This document shows, piece by piece, positions 36,220 to 43,577 of a stretch of 64,000 nucleotides of DNA. The DNA lies in contig JAXDBS010000032.1 in NCBI GenBank assembly GCA_034678545.1, positions 83,973-147,972 on the forward strand, read 5' to 3'. The position numbers and the translations under genes are program-made. Position 1 is the first letter of the stretch; each line of letters begins with the position of its first letter. This DNA comes from UBA5614 sp034678545 (GTDB lineage Bacteria > Cloacimonadota > Cloacimonadia > Cloacimonadales > Cloacimonadaceae). The notes under the pieces are model-generated. The model was given only the letters and a program-made list of their open reading frames with translations, did not search any database and was not told the origin of the DNA.

Positions 36220-38321
36220 GACCCTTTCTGCGCCTGATTCTGCTGCCTGCTTTGGCTGTTTGTCTGACAGCCTTGCCGGCCAAAATCCCGCAGCGCATCA
36301 GGGTGGGGGTCAACTGCGAATTCCCGCCCTATGAATTCACCGGTCCCCAGGGCCGGCCGACCGGCGCCAACCTCGACCTGCTGAAGAGCATCGAAAAGGG
36401 GACCCCTTTCCGCTTCACCTTCGTCAGCGATGACTGGAGCGCCCTCCGTTCCGAATTTGACAGCCGGGGCATCGTCATGCTGGCTGGCCTGGTCAGGACG
36501 CCCGCCCGCGAAAAGCAGTACCTGTTCTGCGATCCCCACTCCTTTATCTATTACTCCGCCTTCATCCGCCGCGGCGACCAATTGATCGAAGGGTGGCAGG
36601 ACCTGAACGGGAAAAGGATCCTGGTCGAGGCCGGCAGCGTGGTCGAGGACCTGGCCCGGGAAAAAAAGTTGAATGTCCGGCTCCTGCGCACCCCCAACTT
36701 CCGCGAAGCCCTGCAAAAGCTTTCCACCGGCGTGGCGGACGCAGTGGTCATGCCCAAGATCCAGGGCTATCATTATATCTCCCAACTGCACCTGGACAAC
36801 CTGATGGAGTCCTGCACCCTGGGGGAGGCGCTGCCCTACTGCTTTGCCCTGCCTCCGGGCTACGGGGACCTGCGCGAGGAGCTGAACCACGTCCTGCAGA
36901 GGCTGGACGCCGATTACGAGCTGCGCGGCATCCAGAACAAATGGTTCGGCATCTACAGCAGCGACGTCTCCGCTTTGGACGTGCACGGCCGGTATTTCCG
37001 CAACCTGCTGGCCGTCATGATCAGCGCCCTCGTGGTTATGGCCGGTCTGATTTACGTCTTCATCGTCCGCATCCGAGCCCAGAAAAAATACCTGCAGCTG
37101 CAGATCGCGGAACGCAACAACTATGAGAAAGAATACGGCCAGCGCCACCAGCTCTTTGTGGGCGGGCCCATCGTCTTCCTCAAGTGGAGCGACGCCAAGC
37201 GCGAGATGTTCGAATCCGTCTCCGACAATTTCTCCCGCTTCGGCTATGACCCGCGCGAGATCACGGGCGGCAGGCTCAAGTTCAATGCGATCGTCCATCC
37301 CGATGACCTGGAGCGCATCACCCGGGAATACCAAAGGCGCGCGGAGCAGAACGAGCTCAGCTTTGTCCGGATCTACCGTCTGGTCTGCCCGCCCCGGGAA
37401 GAGGACGACCGGAATGCCGACCTTGTCAACACCTGGCACGGCCGCAACCACGTCCTGGCCGGCATCAACCTGGTCCAGATGCGCTGGGTGTTCGACTACA
37501 CGGTGGTGGTGCCGGACGAGTCCTCCCAGACCAGTCATTACTACGGCTACCTTCTGGAAATCACCGGCCAGAAACAGATCGAGGCGGAACTCCTGCGCCA
37601 GCACAACGCCGCCCAGGTCGCCATCAACACCAAGGACACTTTCCTGACCAGCATCTCTGTCGAGATCAACTCCCCGCTCAACGCCCTGATCGGGCTCTGC
37701 CGCAGGATCGGCGCCCAGGAACTGGACGGGGAGCAGAAATCCGCCCTGCAGGTGATCTCCGATTCCGCGCTCCACCTCAAACAGATCCTGCAGCAGATCC
37801 ACGACTTCCTCGCCGTCCTCAAGGGCAGCATCGGCTCCATCCCGCAATGGTACGTTCTCAAACGCCTCATCGAACCGATCGTCAGCGAGTTTCAGATCAA
37901 GATCTCCAGCAAACGGATCGCCTTTGAGCACAACGAGTATCAGCCCGCCGCGCTCGTGTTTATGGACGCCGACTGGTTTCAAAAGATCATCCGCGTCATC
38001 ATGGACAACGCCGTCAAGTTCACGGAGGAAGGCAGGATTACGCTGTCTGTGGACCTCGCGCGCCGCAGGGAAGGCAGGGACGAACTGGCCGTAACGGTCT
38101 CGGACACGGGGATAGGCATACCGCCGGACAAGCTGCAGCTGATCCTGGAGCCCTTCACCCAGGCCGACGAAACCTACACCCGTAAGTTCGGCGGGATCGG
38201 GCTGGGGCTCAGCATCGCCCGCAACCTCGTCACCCAGATGGACGGCCTCATGTCAATCGACAGCCAGCCCGGCCAGGGAACCTGCGTAAGGCTCAGCTTC
38301 CCCGTCGAAACCCGCTCCTGA
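36216..38321 (+). CDS. Sensor kinase paralogue lacking the phosphoacceptor histidine
   Basis: This 701-residue protein repeats the upstream architecture (signal peptide, solute-binding domain with GVNCEFPPYEF, membrane helix at about 262-284, PAS, HisKA-like helix, HATPase) but has no receiver. In the H-box, where the neighbour has SNISHEIRTPLNG, this protein reads TSISVEINSPLNA: Val482 (codon 37659-37661) replaces the histidine, and Asn replaces the following Arg. The HATPase keeps its N, G1 (DTGIGIPP) and G2 (GGIGLGLSIA) boxes. It cannot autophosphorylate at the usual site, so it probably regulates the adjacent kinase through heterodimers, or binds ATP without signalling. The ATGA overlap implies equal expression. 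Confidence 0.9.
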   Translation: MRPFLRLILLPALAVCLTALPAKIPQRIRVGVNCEFPPYEFTGPQGRPTGANLDLLKSIEKGTPFRFTFVSDDWSALRSEFDSRGIVMLAGLVRTPAREKQYLFCDPHSFIYYSAFIRRGDQLIEGWQDLNGKRILVEAGSVVEDLAREKKLNVRLLRTPNFREALQKLSTGVADAVVMPKIQGYHYISQLHLDNLMESCTLGEALPYCFALPPGYGDLREELNHVLQRLDADYELRGIQNKWFGIYSSDVSALDVHGRYFRNLLAVMISALVVMAGLIYVFIVRIRAQKKYLQLQIAERNNYEKEYGQRHQLFVGGPIVFLKWSDAKREMFESVSDNFSRFGYDPREITGGRLKFNAIVHPDDLERITREYQRRAEQNELSFVRIYRLVCPPREEDDRNADLVNTWHGRNHVLAGINLVQMRWVFDYTVVVPDESSQTSHYYGYLLEITGQKQIEAELLRQHNAAQVAINTKDTFLTSISVEINSPLNALIGLCRRIGAQELDGEQKSALQVISDSALHLKQILQQIHDFLAVLKGSIGSIPQWYVLKRLIEPIVSEFQIKISSKRIAFEHNEYQPAALVFMDADWFQKIIRVIMDNAVKFTEEGRITLSVDLARRREGRDELAVTVSDTGIGIPPDKLQLILEPFTQADETYTRKFGGIGLGLSIARNLVTQMDGLMSIDSQPGQGTCVRLSFPVETRS

Positions 38322-38470
38322 AGCGGATACCCTACCTGTCTTGAGCTTTTACCACAAAAGCCCAAAGGCCCAAAGAAACACAAAGATAATCTCCTGAAAT
38401 CAACTGCAACTTCCAAACAATAAAAAATGCCTCTTTGTCAATCCAAGCCTGTACAGCTGTCCCACGGTCC

Positions 38471-38496
38471 GCCGTCCTGCGCAGGCGGGAATCCAG
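38471..38496. repeat. Dispersed repeat family B, first of two local copies
   Basis: GCCGTCCTGCGCAGGCGGGA plus ATCCAG occurs here and again at 38561-38587. The core CCTGCGCAGG is a perfect palindrome. A degenerate relative lies at 2770-2795. Confidence 0.65.
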
Positions 38497-38520
38497 CCTG
38501 TTTTATCTTCTCCCGCCCGC

Positions 38521-38555
38521 CACCCTTTATTGTATGGGGCTGCGCCCCATGCCCC
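38521..38555. repeat. Dispersed repeat family A, copy 2
   Basis: CACCCTTTATTGTATGGGGC followed by TGCGCCCCATGC matches the copy at 2166-2200 with only a few changes; the palindrome GGGGCTGCGCCCC keeps its pairing through compensating changes on both arms. Confidence 0.65.
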
Positions 38556-38560
38556 CCTTC

Positions 38561-38587
38561 CGCCGTCCTGCGCAGGCGGGAATCCAG
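38561..38587. repeat. Dispersed repeat family B, second local copy
   Basis: This is a near-identical copy of 38471-38496 in the same orientation, 90 bases further on. Confidence 0.65.
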
Positions 38588-38612
38588 TTTACATCTTTTC
38601 CCGCCTCAGGAT

Positions 38613-38662
38613 GTAGGGACAAGCGTCCCCGCTTGTCCGGTACAGGCGGGACGCCTGTACCC
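38613..38662. repeat. Dispersed repeat family C, copy 1
   Basis: GTAGGGACAAGCGTCCCCGC then TTGTCCGGTACAGGCG and GGACGCCTGTACC. It contains two consecutive inverted pairs (GGGACAAGCG/CGCTTGTCC and GTACAGGCG/CGCCTGTAC). A second copy is at 57966-58015. Confidence 0.65.
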
Positions 38663-38972
38663 ACGATCTTCCCGGCAGCTGCCGTAACTGCAGACGCCCC
38701 GTCTGGAGGATCAGTCCGTCAGGACGGCACATTGTAACCCGGCACGTCAGTGCCGGGCCTGAACCTGAAAAGGAAAAGACGTCCGGCAGGACGGCACGCA
38801 TGGCGGGATTGGATCGGTCAGATTGGATTTGATCTGCCCCGGCCAGGCTTTGGCGGGGTTCAGGATATTGCTTCTATCGTGTCACGTTTGGTGACCCGTA
38901 TTGTGTTATTTCATCCTTTGTGTCTTCACGCCTTTGTGGTTATGGCTTAATCTCGTGTTTTCGTGGTTTATC

Positions 38973-39788
38973 TTAGGATCCCTGCATCCCGTGCCGGAAC
39001 ACCAGCACCTTGTCCGGCGTGCCTTCCTCCCACCAGTGGAAGCCGAGTTCCATCAGCGTCCCGATCTCGAATTCGCGGGACTTGTGCAGCAAAATCTCGA
39101 TCTGGTTTTTCTTGCCGAAGGCGTACTGGATATAGGGCAGGGCGTCGTGCAGCCAGTCTCCGGCGGGGGTGAGCAGGCAGGCCACGGGCGAATCCCCCGC
39201 CACGTAGAAATATCCTCCTCCCGCCCGGATCAGGTGGGCGCGCTTGTTCAGCCAGTTCAGAGCCTGCTTTACCGGGTGCAGGAATTTCCAGCCGTAGGGC
39301 ACGGTGACGGGGAAGTAATCGGTCACGTCCTCGTGGATGCGCTGGTGGTGCTGGGAGGAGACGGGCTTGACGGGTTTGTGGCTGAGGATATAGTATTCGT
39401 CGCATTGCGCGAATCCCGCCTGGGTGGAGATGTGGATGCTTTCCAGGTTTTGGTAATAGGTGGAAAACTCAATGTGGGCCGCTTCGCCGGAGCGGACCAG
39501 ATGCAGGGCGAGGTCCATGGCCTTGCCGGCCAGCAGCTTGCCCAATCCCTGTTTCTGGTGGTCCGGATGGACGCGCAGGCCTTCCAGCCACACCACCTGG
39601 TCCGGCAGGCGCGAGATCTTGGCGCAGCCGATCAGGTTGTCCCCTTCAAACAGGCCCAGGAAGCCGCCGTCCTCGATCCAGCCCTTGGCCACCTTGCCCA
39701 GGTAATCCCCGCCTTCCCAGGTCAGCTTGCCCAGTTCTTTCACGGCATACAGGTCCGGAATCTCCAGCAGTCGGATCTCAGGATTCAT
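38973..39788 (-). CDS. GNAT-family N-acetyltransferase, two-domain
   Basis: This 271-residue protein has an N-terminal GNAT fold with the acetyl-CoA loop LRVHPDHQKQGLGKLLAG (about residues 72-90) and a second domain of about 120 residues of unknown role. The acceptor substrate is unknown. The ATG at 39786-39788 is preceded by AGAGAGGTGG and is preferred over one 18 codons upstream. It stands alone between repeats and two unknown genes. Confidence 0.82.
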   Translation of the reverse strand: MNPEIRLLEIPDLYAVKELGKLTWEGGDYLGKVAKGWIEDGGFLGLFEGDNLIGCAKISRLPDQVVWLEGLRVHPDHQKQGLGKLLAGKAMDLALHLVRSGEAAHIEFSTYYQNLESIHISTQAGFAQCDEYYILSHKPVKPVSSQHHQRIHEDVTDYFPVTVPYGWKFLHPVKQALNWLNKRAHLIRAGGGYFYVAGDSPVACLLTPAGDWLHDALPYIQYAFGKKNQIEILLHKSREFEIGTLMELGFHWWEEGTPDKVLVFRHGMQGS

Positions 39789-40017
39789 TTTCCACCTCTC
39801 TTTCTGATTTTTCAATTTCTTCAGGCGCGGACATCCAGTCAATCAAAAAAACTCGGCTGGGTCGGGATGCGCTTTTTCCGGCGCAATACCCGGCTTCCCG
39901 GGAAATCAAGGCCTTGGCATGATCCGGAAACAACGGCAGGACAGGCCCCGGGGCGGGGAAACCTGTTGCCTGCCCATGCCTTATGGCCGGGACGGGTATC
40001 GCTGCTCCGGTTTGGAT

Positions 40018-40356
40018 TCAGTCTTTCTTCGCCTTCTTTGGGTGAATGAATTGTATCGACGGCGTTGACGCCTGCAGCCGGTCCACCTCTTCCTGCGTCA
40101 TCAGCGGAAATCCGCTCACCAAAGCTGTCTTTTCCACTTCTTTCCTCATGGCCGCCCCCTCGGGGTTCAGCGGCTGGGACGGCGGGGCGGGGGCTTTCTG
40201 CCTGTCTTTCAAAAAGATGATGGTGAGGGCGCCGGTATGGCGGTCCATCATTTCCTGCAGCCCCCGCTGCGATTCCGGGCTTCCCTTTAATCTGATTTCC
40301 TGCTGGTACTCTTTCATCAACACGCCCTTGCGGGGGGTTTTCGGTTTGCTTTTCAT
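40018..40356 (-). CDS. Unknown 112-residue protein
   Basis: This is a basic, low-hydrophobicity protein (KSKPKTPRKG at the start, HPKKAKKD at the end) with a proline-rich middle (KAPAPPSQPLNPEG). I recognise no domain. Its start overlaps the stop of the upstream unknown gene by four bases on the same strand, which is the main evidence that it is expressed. Confidence 0.55.
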   Translation of the reverse strand: MKSKPKTPRKGVLMKEYQQEIRLKGSPESQRGLQEMMDRHTGALTIIFLKDRQKAPAPPSQPLNPEGAAMRKEVEKTALVSGFPLMTQEEVDRLQASTPSIQFIHPKKAKKD

Positions 40357-41063
40357 TTTTCCTCCCGTAAACTGGTATTCTTTGATTTTGGCAAAATTAT
40401 CTCCTTCGCTTTCCGCGAACGGCGTTTTTTGAGGTAATCCGGGTTGTAAGTGACCGTGAATTCGGTGTTGTCGCTGACACGTTCGACAGGGAAGAATTCG
40501 AACATGTCTTCGAACCCGATAATGCCTGCGGCGACGAGCTTTTCCTTGAGTTCCGGGCTGATGTCATAGCGCGTTTTGCCCAGGTAATGCTCCCTGATAT
40601 CAGTTTCCAGTTCCTGTTCCTGCTGTTCGGTCAGGACGGCCATCGTCTTGTATTCCACCCGGTTGTTAAACAGGCCGGTGAAATTGCGGAGCTCGCACCT
40701 GCCCTCCGCGTTTTCAGCGAAGTAGAGCATGCTGAGCCTTTGCCTGGTCTCCCATAACTGGCCTCCGGGGGCGATCCAGTAAATGGTTCCCCATTTCTTT
40801 CTGGCCGCCCGGCGGCGCAATTCGCTCCGGGTAAGCGGAGCGGACTGGTTGGGAGAATAAAACGTGTACCAGCGGGTGATCATATCGGTGATATGCCAGT
40901 AGCAGGTGTTGTAGCTGACAGCTTTTTCGACTTCGCCCCTTCTGATCAGCAGGAAGAGCAGGGCCCTTTCGATCAGATAGTCATTGTTGAGGCAGATCAT
41001 GACGTAATTCCACTTGCTTTGGCCGGCAGGCCTGTGGGCCACAATGGCAGAAACATTAGGCAT
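40353..41063 (-). CDS. Unknown 236-residue protein next to the accessory island
   Basis: This is a soluble protein with many aromatic residues in the first half (AVSYNTCYWHITDMITRWYT, KKWGTIYWIAPGGQ) and a lysine/arginine-rich end (LKKRRSRKAKE). I do not know the family. The ATG at 41061-41063 has AAGGAGT seven bases upstream, so I prefer it over an open extension that would run through a terminator hairpin. A structured leader with an intrinsic terminator lies directly upstream. Confidence 0.62.
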   Translation of the reverse strand: MPNVSAIVAHRPAGQSKWNYVMICLNNDYLIERALLFLLIRRGEVEKAVSYNTCYWHITDMITRWYTFYSPNQSAPLTRSELRRRAARKKWGTIYWIAPGGQLWETRQRLSMLYFAENAEGRCELRNFTGLFNNRVEYKTMAVLTEQQEQELETDIREHYLGKTRYDISPELKEKLVAAGIIGFEDMFEFFPVERVSDNTEFTVTYNPDYLKKRRSRKAKEIILPKSKNTSLREEK

Positions 41064-41114
41064 GTTTGACTCCTTTTTTTTGCTGTAGCGGAGTCTGCCC
41101 TGCCCCATAAAAGC

Positions 41115-41139
41115 AAAAAGCCGGCTGTAAGGAGCCGGC
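41115..41139 (-). terminator. Intrinsic terminator (leftward) before the 40353 gene
   Basis: GCCGGCT and AGCCGGC form a perfect seven-pair stem with a six-base loop, followed on the minus strand by TTTTTGCTTTT. It ends about 52 bases upstream of the gene start, so it acts on a leader or small RNA. Confidence 0.7.
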
Positions 41140-41288
41140 AAAAACGTTATCTGCCTCACCTTAGCACATTTTTAAGCGGAGCAAAGAGCAAATCGCCGCT
41201 GTTATGGTTCCACTCTATGACAGGGCGGAAAGATGGCAAGGAAGATCTTAGGAATCTGCCCGGCATCCGGGGTATTTTTCAGATAACG
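41115..41288 (-). ncRNA. Candidate structured leader RNA upstream of the 40353 gene
   Basis: On the minus strand CGTTATCTG (41288-41280) is perfectly complementary to CAGATAACG (41153-41145), closing a domain of about 126 bases that contains further pairs such as CCGGATGCCGG and AGCGG...CCGCT. An intrinsic terminator follows at once. The order closing stem, structured domain, terminator, then gene 52 bases later is that of an attenuating leader. I do not recognise the class. Confidence 0.4.
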
Positions 41289-41310
41289 GGGAGTTAAATT
41301 CCCGTTTTTT
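41285..41310 (+). terminator. Weak rightward terminator-like hairpin
   Basis: AACGGG and CCCGTT pair across a ten-base AT-rich loop and are followed by TTTT on the plus strand. The stem is short. No rightward gene ends nearby, so its role is unclear. Confidence 0.3.
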
Positions 41311-41315
41311 ATTGC

Positions 41316-41575
41316 TCTGATGAATTTGAAGGATTATCATGACTTTGCATTTTGGGCAGTATGCCCTAAACGCTTTCCAGCAAAGGGGAAAGTGGTATGA
41401 ATTTGATGAATTTGATGAATTTCCTTATATATATCCCCTCTCTAATATTACCCTCCCTGCAGTCCTTCCGGCGACAGACAAAGCGTGAAATTCATCAAAT
41501 CCTTCAAAGTCATCAAAGTCATGCAAAGTCATCATCATCATGCAAAGTCATGCAAAGTCATGCAAAGTTATGTAA
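41316..41575. repeat. Inverted and tandem short repeats at the edge of the accessory island
   Basis: Three blocks share the same words. 41316-41352 carries ATGAATTTGAAGGAT..ATGACTTTGCAT. 41397-41423 carries ATGAATTTG nearly three times in tandem. 41487-41575 carries the inverse words ATTCATCAAATCCTTCAAA and then CATGCAAAGT three times in perfect ten-base tandem (41539-41568) with degenerate units before. The block starts 290 bases before the Mod gene. It resembles iterons or a decayed mobile-element end. Confidence 0.55.
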
Positions 41576-41821
41576 CGGGGATTAGGCGTGATGCTGATTG
41601 GCGAAATGCTGAAATACTTATTCGGATCTCAGAAAATCCCGGAGGATACCGATCGTCTCTGCCGGAATATCGGGCCCTGAATCGAAGAGGCTATCAACCT
41701 GGCCTTCTTGCTGTCCGTCACGGTAAAACTATATCCCTCCCCTATCCCGGCACCTCAAAAGAACATTGACACATGGTTTAGAACTGGTGATTTGGTGAAA
41801 TGGTGTTTTATTTGAATCAAC

Positions 41822-41850
41822 TTGACATATCAGTGGTGGGAAAATAAATA
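41822..41850 (+). promoter_or_regulatory. Promoter of the mod-res genes
   Basis: TTGACA at 41822-41827 and TAAATA at 41845-41850 are separated by exactly 17 bases, and the start codon follows 17 bases after the -10 box with CTGGGAG between. This is the clearest housekeeping-type promoter in the window, with a very short leader. Confidence 0.6.
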
Positions 41851-41867
41851 AAACACTGGGAGAAAAA

Positions 41868-43577
41868 ATGCCTAAACGAGATTACAAAGGATATAGCAAA
41901 GAACAACTAATTGAGAAAATCAAAAAACTGGAAAAGCAAAGATACGGCCTTATTTGGGACAACAAACCTGAAGACGTCGCCATACAGTGTGACAAAGAAA
42001 TCCCCATTTTAAAAGAAGTAAAAGACAAGGAGATAAAGGCAGATCCTAGTCCCGATGCTCCGGTAAATCTCCTGATAGAAGGAGATAATTATCATGCTTT
42101 GTATGCTCTGAGCTTTTCGCTTAAAAGAAAAGTTGATATAATATTCATTGATCCCCCATATAATACGGGAGCGAAAAACTGGAAATATAATAATTGTTAT
42201 GTAGATTCAACAGACCCATATCGACATTCAAAATGGCTTTCTTTTATGTATAAAAGATTAATGTTATCAAAATCTCTGTTAAGTGATTGTGGTATAATCA
42301 TGGTTACGATAGATGATTATGAAGTAGCACCTTTAACAATGTTATTAAACTTTCTGTTTGGAGAATCTAACCATCTTGGTACAATAGTTATCGAAAGTAA
42401 AGCCGAAGGAAGAACAGATGATAAGTTTATAGCAACAGCGCATGAATATTTACTTGTTTATTCTAAAGATTCGAATAATGCAATATTGAATGGTATTTCA
42501 ATTTCAGATGAAGAAAAATACAAAAAATATCCTTTTAAAGATGATATATCCGATTATGGATTAAAACCTTTTCGTAGAGGCGGAGCTAATTCAAGAAGAA
42601 CTGATAGACCTAATTTATACTATCCTGTATTTTTTTCTCCGAAAACAAACACAATATCACTAGACTATATTAAAGATAGTACTAAAATAATACCAATTGA
42701 CCCAAAGGGAGTTGAGAGGGTTTGGCAATGGGGCCAAGCAACTTTTAATGAGAACAAGGAAACAGAACTTGTCGTAGTGCAAAATCATAATTCATTACAA
42801 ATTTATGATGTTATGGTAAAGAGAAGAGTAAAATCATCGAAAAAACCGACTTCAGTTTGGACATCACCAAAATACAATACTGCAGCACATGGTACAAAAT
42901 TACTTGAGAAAATCTTAGGTGTAAATCGTGCGTTTGAATATCCAAAATCACTATATTCAGTAAAAGATGCGATTTATATAGCATCGAAAGAAAATTCGAT
43001 AATTGTAGATTTTTTTGCTGGATCAGGAACAACAGGCCATGCAGTATTAGAGTTAAATAAATCAGATAGAGGGAAAAGGCAATTTATTCTCTGTACAAAT
43101 AACGAGAATAATATATGCGAAGAAGTTTGTTACCCAAGGATTAACAAAGTTATTGAAGGCTATGAGGGTTCAGACCCCTTGCCCGCCAATGTAAAATATT
43201 ATAAAACAGATTTTATACCTAATATACTTACTGACCAGGATAAGAGGAATCTAGTAAATCACAGCACAGAACTCATCTGCATTGCGGAAAACACATATGA
43301 ACAGGTAACAAGGTCTGAAAAAGATAATGAGTTTTCGATTTTTGAAAACAGGGCTCAATACACTGTGATAATTTACGATGAAGACGTTATTGACAAGTGC
43401 ATAAATGCAATAAAAAAATTGGACGGGAAAAAAGAATTTGTGATTTATGTATTCAGCTATGACAATGAATATAACGCAGAGGATTTTCAAGACCTTACGT
43501 ATAAATACAAAGTTAAACCCATTCCGGAAACTATTCTTAATGTCTATAGAAGAAACACCAAGAGGAAAGCCAGATGA
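41868..43577 (+). CDS. mod: Type III restriction-modification methyltransferase (Mod)
   Basis: This 569-residue protein is a beta-class N6-adenine DNA methyltransferase: the catalytic motif DPPYNTG at residues 95-101 comes before the S-adenosylmethionine motif DFFAGSGTTG at 381-390. Between them lies the region expected to read the DNA target. The N-terminus has a short coiled coil. It should methylate the site recognised by the Mod-Res complex to protect the host. The gene is much richer in A and T than the surrounding genome, a sign of transfer. It overlaps res by four bases and has a good promoter and ribosome-binding site. Confidence 0.92.
   Translation: MPKRDYKGYSKEQLIEKIKKLEKQRYGLIWDNKPEDVAIQCDKEIPILKEVKDKEIKADPSPDAPVNLLIEGDNYHALYALSFSLKRKVDIIFIDPPYNTGAKNWKYNNCYVDSTDPYRHSKWLSFMYKRLMLSKSLLSDCGIIMVTIDDYEVAPLTMLLNFLFGESNHLGTIVIESKAEGRTDDKFIATAHEYLLVYSKDSNNAILNGISISDEEKYKKYPFKDDISDYGLKPFRRGGANSRRTDRPNLYYPVFFSPKTNTISLDYIKDSTKIIPIDPKGVERVWQWGQATFNENKETELVVVQNHNSLQIYDVMVKRRVKSSKKPTSVWTSPKYNTAAHGTKLLEKILGVNRAFEYPKSLYSVKDAIYIASKENSIIVDFFAGSGTTGHAVLELNKSDRGKRQFILCTNNENNICEEVCYPRINKVIEGYEGSDPLPANVKYYKTDFIPNILTDQDKRNLVNHSTELICIAENTYEQVTRSEKDNEFSIFENRAQYTVIIYDEDVIDKCINAIKKLDGKKEFVIYVFSYDNEYNAEDFQDLTYKYKVKPIPETILNVYRRNTKRKAR

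Larger units (their letters stand above)
38322..38972. other. 650-base intergenic region filled with dispersed repeats
   Basis: There is no supported gene here. The region is a nest of repeat families: A (38521-38555), B (38471-38496 and 38561-38587) and C (38613-38662). ACCACAAAAGCCCAAAGG-type text at 38351 is matched in inverted orientation by GTGTCTTCACG...TTTGTGGTT near 38920-38945. The flanks thus form a loose inverted pair around the other families. Confidence 0.6.

Noticed and set aside
34864..37982. Two long minus-strand frames opposite the sensor kinase pair
   Set aside because: Repetitive acidic translations with no motif, exactly antisense to well-supported kinase domains.
41190..41230. 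T-box-like GAGTGGAACC on the minus strand of the second leader
   Set aside because: The specifier loop and the rest of the T-box motif (TGGNACCGCG) are absent, and the downstream gene is not an amino-acid gene.
41485..41580. CRISPR array
   Set aside because: Repeat units are only ten bases, in direct contact without spacers, and there are no cas genes.
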